The notes below the pieces were generated by a model. The model ran no database searches. It was not told the origin of the DNA and saw only the letters and a list, made by a program, of their open reading frames with translations. DNA of 64,000 nt, from contig NZ_QJTE01000001.1 in NCBI RefSeq assembly GCF_003217255.1, positions 620,001 through 684,000 on the forward strand, given 5' to 3'. Each line of letters begins with the position of its first letter. The stretch's first letter is position 1. The stretch is from Pseudoroseicyclus aestuarii. Its GTDB lineage: Bacteria; Pseudomonadota; Alphaproteobacteria; Rhodobacterales; Rhodobacteraceae. This document shows, one piece after another, positions 36,498 to 45,384 of the stretch. Both the position numbers and the translations under genes were made by a program.

Positions 36498-37301
36498 TCA
36501 GTCCTGCCGCACCTCGAGCGCGACGTGCAGCGATTCGCCGGGCGCGCCGAAGCGGAAGCCGGTGATCGGCGCAGCGCCGAGGTAATCCAGCCCCGTCGCG
36601 ACGCGGACATAGCGCGTGTCGGGGCTGATGGCGTTCGACACGTCGAAGCCGACCCAGCCCAATCCCTCGACATGGCCCTCGACCCAGGCATGCGTCGCCT
36701 CCTGCTGATCCCGGTCATCCATCTTCAGATACCCCGAGACGTAGCGCGCCGGAATGCCTGCCGCGCGGGCACAGGCCAAAAATATATGCGCATGGTCCTG
36801 GCACACGCCGCTGCCCGCGACGGCCGCATCCTCTGCGGTGGAGGTCGCGGTGCTGGTCCCGACGAGGTATTCGACCGCGCCGGAGATGACATGCGACAGC
36901 GCGTGCAGTTTCTCCAGCGGGCCGAGGGCGGGATCGACCTCGCGCAGGAGGGCGCGGCAGCGCGGGCCGGGCCGGGTGAGGGGCGTCGTCCGCTCGAACA
37001 GCCACAGCGGCACGTAGCCGGCATGGGGGCCGTGCACGCCGCTGGTGTCGCTCATGCCGACTTCGCCTTCGGAGACGATGGTGATGCGGTCGACGCCCGG
37101 CTCGACCGCGACCAACTCGACCCGGTTGTTGTGCTCGTCGTCGAAGAACAGCTGCCGGGCGCCGCCGGTGATATCGGTGCGCCAGTGCTTCACGGTCTGG
37201 GCGCCGGTGGATTTCGGCGTCAGGCGCAGCTGCTGAAGCCCGTATTGCACGGGTTCATCGAAGCTGTAGGTCGTCTCGTGGCGGATGCGCAAAGTGGTCA
37301 T
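36498..37301 (-). CDS. Transglutaminase-like cysteine protease, Anbu-associated
   Basis: A 267-residue transglutaminase-like protein. The catalytic triad is visible: Cys167 in GSGVCQDHAHIFL, His204 in EATHAWVEG and Asp220 in GFDVSNA. The N-terminal domain is the bacterial transglutaminase-like N domain (LRIRHETTYSFDEPVQYGLQQLRLTP). Such proteins usually act as peptidases or amide-forming enzymes. The ATG at 37301 overlaps the stop of the alpha-E gene (ATGA), indicating coupling; the longer open frame upstream is a shadow. Confidence 0.93.
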   Translation of the reverse strand: MTTLRIRHETTYSFDEPVQYGLQQLRLTPKSTGAQTVKHWRTDITGGARQLFFDDEHNNRVELVAVEPGVDRITIVSEGEVGMSDTSGVHGPHAGYVPLWLFERTTPLTRPGPRCRALLREVDPALGPLEKLHALSHVISGAVEYLVGTSTATSTAEDAAVAGSGVCQDHAHIFLACARAAGIPARYVSGYLKMDDRDQQEATHAWVEGHVEGLGWVGFDVSNAISPDTRYVRVATGLDYLGAAPITGFRFGAPGESLHVALEVRQD

Positions 37302-38245
37302 AGGGAGAACCGGTAATCCATTTCGGTCTGCTGGCCCAACGCGGCCACGCGCGTCTGGAAATCCTGCAGGAAGTCGTGCAGCCCCTCGTCGAAGATGCTG
37401 TCGACCGAGGCGCATTTCAGCCGCTGCCGCAGGGCGTCGGCGATATCATGCGCCGGCCCGCGCAGCCCGTAATCGGCGGCCAAGTGATCGAGGTTCTCGC
37501 AGAGCATCTCGGCGCAGAACATCAGGCTGCGCGGCATCCGCTGGTCGAAGATCAGGAACTGCGCCACCAGCCGCGGCCGCACCCTTTGCCCCATCGTGTG
37601 GCGATAGGACCCCTCGGCCGAAACGGAGCGCAGGATAGTCTCCCACTGCACCGTGTCGAGGCTGCTGCCCACCGCCGAGGCCGAGGGCAAGAGCACGTAA
37701 TACTTCACGTCGAGGATGCGGGCGGTGTTGTCCGCCCGCTCGACGAAAGTGCCAAGGCGGCAGAAGTTGTAGCGGTCGTCCCGCATCATCGTGCCGTTCA
37801 TCGCGCCGCGCACGAAGGCGATGCGGGCGCGGATCAGGGCCAGCACCTCTGATAGGTCGCGGTCGGCGACCCTGCGGGCCAGCGCCGCCTTCAGCGTCAT
37901 GAAGCTTTCGTTCACCGCCTCCCAGACCTCGCGAGTCAGGGCGGTGCGCACGACACGGGCATTCGTTCGCGCCGCCTCGATCGAGGCGAGAACCGAAGAA
38001 GGGTTGTCGCGGTCGCGCAGCATCCAGTCGATGGCCAGGTCGCGGGTCACAGCCTCGCCGTACTTGGCCTGAAAGCCTTCGCCGACGCCGGCGGTGTTCA
38101 GCACCGAGGCCCATTCATCGTCCGAGGAGGACCGGGTCAGCGCCATGCGCTGCCCCACCTCGACGAGGCGAGCGCCGGTTTCCGAGCGTTCGAGGTAGCG
38201 GGACATCCAGAACAGGCCCGCGGCGGTCTTTCCGAGGATCGTCAT
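37298..38245 (-). CDS. Alpha-E domain protein, Anbu-associated
   Basis: A 315-residue, all-helical alpha-E family protein (starts MTILGKTAAGLFWMSRYLERSE, the family signature). Its function is unproven; alpha-E proteins occur almost always next to circularly permuted ATP-grasp and transglutaminase genes and are thought to assist the amide-ligation step. Both ends overlap neighbours by 4 bases (ATGA with the ATP-grasp gene before it and the transglutaminase gene after it), so a fixed protein ratio is likely. Confidence 0.93.
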   Translation of the reverse strand: MTILGKTAAGLFWMSRYLERSETGARLVEVGQRMALTRSSSDDEWASVLNTAGVGEGFQAKYGEAVTRDLAIDWMLRDRDNPSSVLASIEAARTNARVVRTALTREVWEAVNESFMTLKAALARRVADRDLSEVLALIRARIAFVRGAMNGTMMRDDRYNFCRLGTFVERADNTARILDVKYYVLLPSASAVGSSLDTVQWETILRSVSAEGSYRHTMGQRVRPRLVAQFLIFDQRMPRSLMFCAEMLCENLDHLAADYGLRGPAHDIADALRQRLKCASVDSIFDEGLHDFLQDFQTRVAALGQQTEMDYRFSL

Positions 38246-39702
38246 TCGTCGAGCACCCAGGTGTCTTTCGTTCCGCCGCCCTGGCTGGAGTTCACCACAA
38301 GGCTGCCTTTCTTCATCGCCACGCGCGTCAGGCCGCCCGGCGTGATGCTCACGCCCTCGGGGCTGACCAGCACGAAGGGGCGCAGATCGACATGGCGCGG
38401 GGCCAGCCCCTTGTTGGTGAAGATCGGCACGGTCGACAGCGCCAGCGTCGGCTGGGCGATGTAGTTCTCGGGCCGGGCGATCAGCTTCTCGCGGAAGGCG
38501 GCGATCTCGCGGCGCGAGGCGGCTGGGCCGACGAGCATGCCGTAGCCGCCCGATCCGTGCACCTCCTTGACCACCAGCTCCGGCAGCTGGTCGAGGACGT
38601 ATTTCAGCGCCTCCGGCTCTCCGCAGCGCCAGGTCGGCACGTTCTGCAGGATCGGCTTCTCGCCGGTGTAGAATTCGACGATCTCGGGCATGTAGCTGTA
38701 GATCGCCTTGTCGTCGGCGATGCCGGTGCCCGGCGCATTGGCCAGCGTCAGCCGCCCCGAGCGATAGACGTCGAAGATCCCCGGCACGCCCAGCGCGCTG
38801 TCGCGGCGGAAGTTCAGCGGGTCGATCCAGTCGTCGTCGATCCGGCGGTAGAGCACGTCGATCGGCAGGTAGCCGCGGGTCGTGCGCATCGCCACGCGCC
38901 CGTCGACGACGCGCAGGTCGTGCCCCTCGACCAGCTCCACGCCCATCTTGTCGGCGAGGAAGCTGTGCTCGTAATAGGCCGAGTTGTAGCTGCCGGGCGT
39001 CAGCACGCCCACCACGGGCGGATCGTCCGTCACCATCGGCGCGCAGGCCGAAAGAGAGCGGTGCAGCTTCGACGGGTAGCCCGAGACCGGCTGCACCCGC
39101 TGCTTCATGAAAAGCTCGGGGAACATGTGCAGCATCGTCTCGCGGTTCTCGAGCATGTAGCTGACGCCCGAGGGGGTGCGGGCATTGTCCTCGAGCACGT
39201 AGAACTCGTCGTCGTCGGTGCGCACGAGGTCGATGCCGACGATATGGGTATAGATGCCGCCCGGCGGCTCGACCCCGATCATCTCGGGCAGGAAGGCCTC
39301 GTTGCGGGCGATCATCTCGGCGGGCAGGCGGCCGGCGCGGACGATCTCCTGCCGGTGGTAGATGTCGTGCAGGAAGGCGTTGATCGCCCGCACGCGCTGC
39401 TCGATCCCGCGCGAGAGGCGCGACCATTCGCGGCCCGAGATGATGCGCGGGATGATGTCGAAGGGGATCAGCCGCTCGGCGGCCTCTTCGCGCCCGTAGA
39501 CGTTGAAGGTGATGCCGGTCAGGCGGAAGAGGTCCTCCGCCTCGCGCTGCTTGCGCCGCAGCCGGGCCGGGTCTTCGCCCGAGAGCCAGCCCTCCACCCC
39601 TTCATAGGGCCGGCGCAGGCTCTCGTCCCGCCCCCACATCTCGTCGAATGTGCCGCTGCTCTGCGACTGGCTCTGGCCGTTCTGGCTTTGCGTCTGCGTC
39701 AT
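38242..39702 (-). CDS. Circularly permuted ATP-grasp type 2 protein (peptide/amide ligase)
   Basis: A 486-residue circularly permuted ATP-grasp protein, a predicted amide ligase. Recognisable segments are GGIYTHIVGIDLVRTDDDEFYVLEDNARTPSGVSYMLENR (metal/ATP site) and VVKEVHGSGGYGMLVGP (glycine-rich lid). The N-terminus carries a short Gln/Ser-rich low-complexity stretch (TQTQSQNGQSQSQSSG), which looks like a disordered tail. First gene of the Anbu operon; its stop overlaps the alpha-E start. The upstream region (39703-39944) is shared with the divergent carotenoid operon. Confidence 0.92.
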   Translation of the reverse strand: MTQTQSQNGQSQSQSSGTFDEMWGRDESLRRPYEGVEGWLSGEDPARLRRKQREAEDLFRLTGITFNVYGREEAAERLIPFDIIPRIISGREWSRLSRGIEQRVRAINAFLHDIYHRQEIVRAGRLPAEMIARNEAFLPEMIGVEPPGGIYTHIVGIDLVRTDDDEFYVLEDNARTPSGVSYMLENRETMLHMFPELFMKQRVQPVSGYPSKLHRSLSACAPMVTDDPPVVGVLTPGSYNSAYYEHSFLADKMGVELVEGHDLRVVDGRVAMRTTRGYLPIDVLYRRIDDDWIDPLNFRRDSALGVPGIFDVYRSGRLTLANAPGTGIADDKAIYSYMPEIVEFYTGEKPILQNVPTWRCGEPEALKYVLDQLPELVVKEVHGSGGYGMLVGPAASRREIAAFREKLIARPENYIAQPTLALSTVPIFTNKGLAPRHVDLRPFVLVSPEGVSITPGGLTRVAMKKGSLVVNSSQGGGTKDTWVLDE

Positions 39703-39944
39703 GACTTTGATGATATGGGGCGAAACTGCGGCGGCAACCCTTTGCAGTGCCTCGGGCCATCGAGAGCCGGGCGGGGGGTGCTGCCCTTACGTAATTCGAT
39801 TAAAACTTGTGCAAAATGTGGCTGCCCCCGGCGGGGCGGGCCGGGGTGCGGGTGCGGCGCTTCCGCGCGGCGCCGCCGGGCCTGCCTTGCCGAGGTCATT
39901 CTTCGACGCATAGTTGAGCCGAACCGGCAGCGGAGGATCCGAGC

Positions 39945-40406
39945 ATGGAACGACGGGGCAGGGCTATCGCGCCGCGAGGCCGCGGGCTGTTTCGGGCCGC
40001 CGTGCTGGCCGCAGCCGGCATCGGCCTCGGCGCCGGTGCGGCGCATGCGGGACAGGTCGAGGTGACGGCGAGCGCGCTGCGCAACACGCAGGGCATGCTT
40101 CTGGTGGCGCTATGCAACCGCGAGACCTTCACCCGCGCCGGCTGTGCCCATACCGGCAGTGCGCCCGCCAGCGAGGGGCGGGTTGTCCTGCCCGATGTGC
40201 CGCCGGGCATCTACGCGGCGCAGGTCTTCCACGACGAGAACGGCAACACCGATCTCGACCGCAGCCTGCTGGGCAGGCCGCAGGAAGGCTTCGGCTTTTC
40301 CAACGACGCGCCGATGCGCTTCGGCCCGCCCGATTTCGACGATGCGGCAATCCGGGTGCCGGACACAAACGTAAGAGTCCCTGTCACGATCAGGTACTTC
40401 GAATGA
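39945..40406 (+). CDS. DUF2141 exported protein at the head of the carotenoid locus
   Basis: A 153-residue protein with an Arg-rich N-terminus, a hydrophobic signal segment (AAVLAAAGIGLGAGAAHA) and a DUF2141 domain (beta-sandwich; VLPDVPPGIYAAQVFHDENGNTDLD). It is probably periplasmic. The function is unknown. Its stop overlaps the first desaturase start (ATGA at 40403-40406), so it belongs to the carotenoid operon. Members of this family turn up in pigment loci elsewhere, but the reason is not established. Confidence 0.88.
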   Translation: MERRGRAIAPRGRGLFRAAVLAAAGIGLGAGAAHAGQVEVTASALRNTQGMLLVALCNRETFTRAGCAHTGSAPASEGRVVLPDVPPGIYAAQVFHDENGNTDLDRSLLGRPQEGFGFSNDAPMRFGPPDFDDAAIRVPDTNVRVPVTIRYFE

Positions 40407-41944
40407 TGCTACAGAAAACCGACCACAAGCGCGTCGTCATCGTCGGCGCCGGACCCGGTGGCCTAGCGACGGCCATGCTGCTGCGCGCCGCCGGTGCCGA
40501 TGTCACGGTGATCGAGCGGGCGGACCGCGTCGGCGGGCGCACCGCCGCCATCGAGCAGGACGGCTTCACCTTCGACGTCGGCCCGACCTTCTTCTTGTAC
40601 CCGGAATCGCTCGAGGCGATCTTCGCCGCCTGCGGGCGCCATCTCTGGGACGAGGTCGAGCTGACGCGCCTCGATCCGATGTACCGGCTGCAGTTCGACG
40701 ATGGCGTCCGTTTCGAGGCGACGGCGGATGTCGATGCGCTGGCAGAGCAGGTGGCGGTGATCGACAAGGACGACGCCCGCAACGTCCGCGCCTATCTCGA
40801 CGCCAACCGCGCGAAGTTCGACAGCTTCCTGCCGATCCTGCGGCGGCCCTTCCTCGGGCTGCGCGACATCCTGCGCGGCGACATGCTGCGGGCGCTGCCG
40901 AACCTGCGGCCTTGGTCCGGGGTCGACGCCGACCTCGGGCGCTGGTTCAAGAACCCCGACGTGCGCCTCGCCTTCTCGTTCCAGTCGAAATACCTCGGCA
41001 TGTCGCCGTTCAAGTGCCCCTCGCTCTTCACGATCCTGGCCCATGTGGAATACGGCTTCGGCGTCTGGCACCCGACGGGCGGCTGCAACCAGCTGACCCG
41101 CGCCATGGCCCGCGTCGCGACCGAGATGGGCGTCGAGATCCGCCTGTCGGAGCCGGTGACCGCGCTGAGCTTCGAGGGGCGCAGGGTCACCGGGGCCACC
41201 ACCGATCACGGCCATTACCCCTGCGACGCGCTGGTGATGAACGCCGATTTCGCCCAGGCCATGCGCACCCTCGTGCCGGACAATCTGCGCCGGCGCTGGA
41301 CCGACGCCAAGATCGAGGCCAAGCAGTATTCCTGCTCCACCTTCATGCTCTACCTCGGGCTGGAGGGAGAGTTTCCGGACATGCATCACCACACGATCTA
41401 CATGTCGAGCGACTACGCCGAGAACGTGCGCGAGATCGACGCCGGGCTGGCCCCCGAAGAGCCGACGATCTACGTGCAGAACGGCTCCGTCACCGATCCC
41501 ACCCTCGCGCCCGAGGGGCATACCGCGCTTTACGTGCTGGTGCCGGTGGGCAACCTGACGGGCGGCGTCGACTGGCAGGCCCTCGCGCCCGCCTACCGCG
41601 AGAAGATCCTCGACCGGGTGGCGCGGCTGACGGGGCGGGACGTGCGCCCGCTGATCCGCACGGAGGTCATGTTCACCCCCGAGGACTGGCAGGCGCAGGC
41701 CGCCGTCTTCCGCGGCGCGACCTTCAACCTTGCCCATAACCTCGGGCAGATGCTGCACCTGCGGCCGCGCAACCGCTTCGAGGATCTGGACGGCGTCTAC
41801 CTGACAGGGGGCGGCACCCATCCCGGATCGGGCCTTCCGACCATCTTCGAAAGCGCCAAGATCGCCTCGACCCTCGTGGCCGAGGACCTGAACCTGCCGG
41901 AGGCGGACGTCCCGGCGCATACCCTGACGGAGGCGGCGGAATGA
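40403..41944 (+). CDS. CrtI/CrtN-type carotenoid desaturase (first copy)
   Basis: FAD-dependent phytoene-desaturase-family enzyme, 513 residues. The N-terminal Rossmann motif VVIVGAGPGGLATAMLLRAAG and VIERADRVGGRTA bind FAD; the C-terminal family signature is GVYLTGGGTHPGSGLPTIFESAKIAS, close to CrtI/CrtN. It probably introduces double bonds into a carotenoid or diapocarotenoid backbone. Start choice: double ATG (40403, 40406), the first overlapping the previous stop. Its stop overlaps the second copy's start. Whether the substrate is C40 or C30 cannot be read from the sequence. Confidence 0.9.
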   Translation: MMLQKTDHKRVVIVGAGPGGLATAMLLRAAGADVTVIERADRVGGRTAAIEQDGFTFDVGPTFFLYPESLEAIFAACGRHLWDEVELTRLDPMYRLQFDDGVRFEATADVDALAEQVAVIDKDDARNVRAYLDANRAKFDSFLPILRRPFLGLRDILRGDMLRALPNLRPWSGVDADLGRWFKNPDVRLAFSFQSKYLGMSPFKCPSLFTILAHVEYGFGVWHPTGGCNQLTRAMARVATEMGVEIRLSEPVTALSFEGRRVTGATTDHGHYPCDALVMNADFAQAMRTLVPDNLRRRWTDAKIEAKQYSCSTFMLYLGLEGEFPDMHHHTIYMSSDYAENVREIDAGLAPEEPTIYVQNGSVTDPTLAPEGHTALYVLVPVGNLTGGVDWQALAPAYREKILDRVARLTGRDVRPLIRTEVMFTPEDWQAQAAVFRGATFNLAHNLGQMLHLRPRNRFEDLDGVYLTGGGTHPGSGLPTIFESAKIASTLVAEDLNLPEADVPAHTLTEAAE

Positions 41945-43470
41945 GCGGCATCGGCATCATCGGCGGCGGTCTCGGCGGGCTCGCCGCCGCCTGCACCCTC
42001 GCGGCGCGGGGCCACAAGGTCACGCTGCTGGAGCGGAACGACTGGCTCGGCGGCAAGGCCGCGGTGCTGGAACAGGACGGCTTCCGCTTCGACATGGGGC
42101 CCACGATCCTGACCATGCCCCGCGTGCTCGAGCGGATCTTTTCCGAAAGCGGGCGGCGGATGGAGGATTACCTCGATCTCGTCCGCCTCGATCCGCAGTG
42201 GCGCTGCTTCTACGACGACGGCACGGTGCTGGACCTCAAGCAGGACCAGGCCGAGATGGCGCGCGATCTGAACGAACTGGCGCCGGGGCAGGGCGATGGC
42301 TACCGCGCGTTCCTGAAGGTCGCCTCGCAGCTGTCCGACGTCTCGGACCGGTTCTTCTTCTGGAAGGCGGTCGAGGATCTGAAGGACACGATGGACTTCA
42401 AGGCGCAGATGTCGCTGGACACGCTCAAGGACGTGCTCAGCCTGCGAATGCACCGCACCGTCGCCGACCAGGTCAAGCGCAACGTGAGCGACCGCCGCGT
42501 GGCGCAGATGCTGGAGCATTTCATTCAATACGTCGGCTCCTCGCCGCTCGCCTCGCCTGCCGTGCTTTGCGGCATCGCGCAGATGCAGGTGGGCGAGGGG
42601 GTCTGGTACCCGATGGGCGGCACCCGCGCCGTTCCCGCCGCGCTGGCCAAGCTGGCCGAAGAGCTGGGCGTGACCTTCCGCACCGGCGTCGAGGTCGAGC
42701 GGATCGAGACCGAAGGGGGCCGTGCCCGCGCCGTCGTCGCAAAGGGCGGCGAGCGGATGGCCTTCGACAAGGTCGTGTCCAACATGGACAGCGTCCGCAC
42801 CTACCGAGAGCTTGTCGGCGGAAAGGCCTGGGAGGGCTTCCAAAAGGGCCGCAAGCGCGAGGCCGCCTGTTCGGGCGTCGTCCTCTACCTTGGGCTCGAC
42901 CGGGGCTACGATCACCTCGCGCATCACGACTTCGTCTTCTCGCGCGATGCCGAGGAAGAGTTCGACGCGATCTACAACAAGGGCGTGCCCGCGCCCGACC
43001 CAACCGCCTATATCGCCGCCCCCGCGCGGACCGAGCCGGGCGTGGCGCCAGAGGGGGGCGAGGCGCTGTATGTCCTCGTTCACACGCCCTACCTGCGCCC
43101 CGGCCAGGACTGGAGCCAGATGCTGCCGGGCTACCGGCAGGTGATCCTCGACAAGCTCAAGCGCACTGCCGGGCTCGAGGACATCGAGGAGCGGATCACC
43201 TTCGAAAGCGCGCTGACCCCGCAAGACATCAACGACCGCTACAAGGTGCTGGACGGCGCGATCTACGGGCTGGCCAGCCATGGCAAGGTGCTGGGCGCCT
43301 TCAAGCCCGGCAATCGCTCTCGTCAGGTCGAGGGGCTGTATCTGGCCGGCGGCTCGGCCCATCCGGGGCCGGGCATGCCGATGGCGCTGATGTCGGGCTG
43401 GATCGCCGCCGATGCGCTGGACAGTGATGCCGGCGGGCGGGCCGCGGGGGCCGATGTCGCGGCCGAGTGA
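41941..43470 (+). CDS. CrtI/CrtN-family oxidoreductase (second copy, CrtP/CrtNb-like)
   Basis: A 509-residue paralogue of the preceding protein: GIGIIGGGLGGLAAACTLAARG, LERNDWLGGKAA and the C-terminal block GLYLAGGSAHPGPGMPMALMSGWIAADAL. The HPGPGMPMALMSG version is typical of terminal oxidases (CrtP/CrtNb, diapolycopene oxygenase type) and some CrtD proteins rather than the CrtI core desaturases. Two such paralogues in a row are the hallmark of diapocarotenoid (C30) pathways. It overlaps the previous gene (ATGA) and the acyltransferase gene by 17 bases. Confidence 0.88.
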   Translation: MSGIGIIGGGLGGLAAACTLAARGHKVTLLERNDWLGGKAAVLEQDGFRFDMGPTILTMPRVLERIFSESGRRMEDYLDLVRLDPQWRCFYDDGTVLDLKQDQAEMARDLNELAPGQGDGYRAFLKVASQLSDVSDRFFFWKAVEDLKDTMDFKAQMSLDTLKDVLSLRMHRTVADQVKRNVSDRRVAQMLEHFIQYVGSSPLASPAVLCGIAQMQVGEGVWYPMGGTRAVPAALAKLAEELGVTFRTGVEVERIETEGGRARAVVAKGGERMAFDKVVSNMDSVRTYRELVGGKAWEGFQKGRKREAACSGVVLYLGLDRGYDHLAHHDFVFSRDAEEEFDAIYNKGVPAPDPTAYIAAPARTEPGVAPEGGEALYVLVHTPYLRPGQDWSQMLPGYRQVILDKLKRTAGLEDIEERITFESALTPQDINDRYKVLDGAIYGLASHGKVLGAFKPGNRSRQVEGLYLAGGSAHPGPGMPMALMSGWIAADALDSDAGGRAAGADVAAE

Positions 43471-44251
43471 TCCTGTCGCCCTGCGCTCGCCGGTCATGCT
43501 GCGCTTCTTCGCGCGGGTCATGGACCGGCAGCTCGGCCGCAACTTCCACGCCGTAAGGCTGGCGCGTCCGGGCCTGCCCGATCTGCCCGAGGGGCGGCCG
43601 CTCATGGTGGTGGCCAACCACCCCTCCTTCTGGGACCCGGCGCTGTTCATGGCGCTGGCGACGCGGCTTTTCCCGCAGCGCGAAAGCTACGGGCCGATCG
43701 ACGCCGAGATGCTACGGCGCTATCGCTTCATGGCGCGCATCGGCCTTTTCGGCGTGGCGCAGGGCGACCCTCGCGGCGCGGCGCAGTTCCTGCGCACAGC
43801 CCAGCCGCTGGTCGAAGATCCGGGCCGGATGCTCTGGATCACCGCGCAGGGGCATTTCGCCGATCCGCGCGACCGCCCGCTGCGCCTGCAACCCGGCGCC
43901 GCGCATCTTCTGGCGCGGGTGCCGGGGCTCATGGCCCTGCCCCTGGCGGTGGAGTATCCCTTCTGGACCGAAAGCCGCCCCGAGGCGCTGGCCTGTTTCG
44001 GCGCGCCGGTCGAGGCCCGGCCCGGCGAGGGACCCGAAGCCGCGAATGCGCGACTGACTGGGGCGCTGGAAGCGGCGCAGGACCGGCTCGCCGGCCTGTC
44101 GCAGGGTCGCGACGCCTCGGCCTTCGACAGGCTGCTTGGCGGGCGGGCGGGCGTCGGCGGGATCTACGACGCCTTCGGCCGCGCCCGCGCCGCGATGACT
44201 GGCCGCCGCTGGCAGGCCGAACACATGCCGCAGGAGCGCGCTGACAAGTGA
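43454..44251 (+). CDS. PlsC-like 1-acylglycerol-phosphate acyltransferase family protein
   Basis: A 265-residue acyltransferase with the HX4D motif NHPSFWD (His56, Asp61) and the second-block equivalent ITAQGHFADPRDRP. In C30 carotenoid clusters an acyltransferase (CrtO in Staphylococcus) esterifies the sugar of the pigment; this is a plausible role here, inferred from position only. I chose the ATG at 43454, preceded by GGGGG; an in-frame ATG at 43412 lies inside the previous gene. Its stop overlaps the glycosyltransferase start (GTGA). Confidence 0.85.
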   Translation: MSRPSDPVALRSPVMLRFFARVMDRQLGRNFHAVRLARPGLPDLPEGRPLMVVANHPSFWDPALFMALATRLFPQRESYGPIDAEMLRRYRFMARIGLFGVAQGDPRGAAQFLRTAQPLVEDPGRMLWITAQGHFADPRDRPLRLQPGAAHLLARVPGLMALPLAVEYPFWTESRPEALACFGAPVEARPGEGPEAANARLTGALEAAQDRLAGLSQGRDASAFDRLLGGRAGVGGIYDAFGRARAAMTGRRWQAEHMPQERADK

Positions 44252-45384
44252 TCCTCATGCTGACTGTCCTTGCGGGGCTATGCTGCGCCCTCGCCGCCTT
44301 CTTCGCCCTCATGGCCGCCCTCAACCTGCTGGTGTTCCGCGCGCCGCCCCCGGCCGCTCCGGGCGCAGGCCCCCGCGTCACGGTGCTGATCCCCGCGCGG
44401 GACGAGGCCGCGACCATCGGCGCCGCAATCGATGCCGTCCTCGCCTCGCGCGGGGTCGTGCTGCGGGTGCTGGTGCTCGACGACGGCTCGACCGACGGGA
44501 CCGCTGGCATCGTGCGGCGCCGGGCCGAGGCGGACCCGCGGCTGAGGCTGATCTCCGGCAGCGGTCTGCCCAAGGGCTGGAACGGCAAGCAGCATGCCTG
44601 CTGGCAGCTGGCCCAGGCGGCGGAGGATCCGCTGCTGGTCTTCGTCGATGCCGATGTGCGGCTGGCGCCCGATGCGCTGGCGCGGATGGCGGCGGGGCTC
44701 GAGGCGCGCGATCTCGACCTGCTCAGCGGTTTTCCCCGGCAAAGCACCGGCAGCCTGGCCGAGGACCTGATCGTGCCGCAGATCCTGGTGCTGCTGCTGG
44801 GCTACCTGCCGCTGCCCATCGCCCGCCGCCGCGGCGATATCGGCCTGGCTGCGGGCTGCGGCCAGCTCATGGCGGTGCGGCGCGAGGCCTACCTGCGCAG
44901 CGGCGGGCACCGCGCCTTCGCCGCCTCCATGCACGACGGGCTGCAACTGCCGCGGCTGCTGCGGCGCCACGGCTACAGGACGGATATCTGCGACGCGGCG
45001 CCGCTGGCGGTCTGCCGGATGTACGACGGCTGGGCCCAGGTCTGGAGCGGCTTTTCCAAGAACGCGACCGAGGGGATGGCCACGCCCGTGGCGCTTCCCA
45101 TCTGGACGCTGCTGCTGGGCGGCGGACATGTGCTGCCCTGTCTGCTGGCGCCGCTGGCCTGGGCGGCGGGGGCCGGCAGCGCGCTGAGCCTGTCGCTGAT
45201 CGCCGTGGCGCTGGTGCTGGCGGCGCGCGCCGGCATCGCGCTGCGCGGGCGGCAAAACCTGCGCTCGGTCCTGCTGCACCCCCTCGGCGTTGCGCTGTCG
45301 CTGGCGATCCAATGGCGGGCGCTGATGACGGCGCGGGCGGGGCGGCAGGTGCAATGGCGCGGGCGGCACTACGATGCCGGCTGA
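44248..45384 (+). CDS. Family 2 glycosyltransferase, CrtQ/HpnB-like
   Basis: A 378-residue GT2 enzyme. An N-terminal anchor helix (ILMLTVLAGLCCALAAFFALMAALNLLVF) is followed by the nucleotide-sugar domain with VLIPARDEAATI, DDGSTDGT and DADVR, and a C-terminal membrane part. The layout resembles CrtQ (which glycosylates staphyloxanthin precursors) and HpnB. Starts with GTG overlapping the acyltransferase stop, and its last 11 bases overlap the sulfotransferase start. The exact sugar is unknown. Confidence 0.85.
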   Translation: MILMLTVLAGLCCALAAFFALMAALNLLVFRAPPPAAPGAGPRVTVLIPARDEAATIGAAIDAVLASRGVVLRVLVLDDGSTDGTAGIVRRRAEADPRLRLISGSGLPKGWNGKQHACWQLAQAAEDPLLVFVDADVRLAPDALARMAAGLEARDLDLLSGFPRQSTGSLAEDLIVPQILVLLLGYLPLPIARRRGDIGLAAGCGQLMAVRREAYLRSGGHRAFAASMHDGLQLPRLLRRHGYRTDICDAAPLAVCRMYDGWAQVWSGFSKNATEGMATPVALPIWTLLLGGGHVLPCLLAPLAWAAGAGSALSLSLIAVALVLAARAGIALRGRQNLRSVLLHPLGVALSLAIQWRALMTARAGRQVQWRGRHYDAG

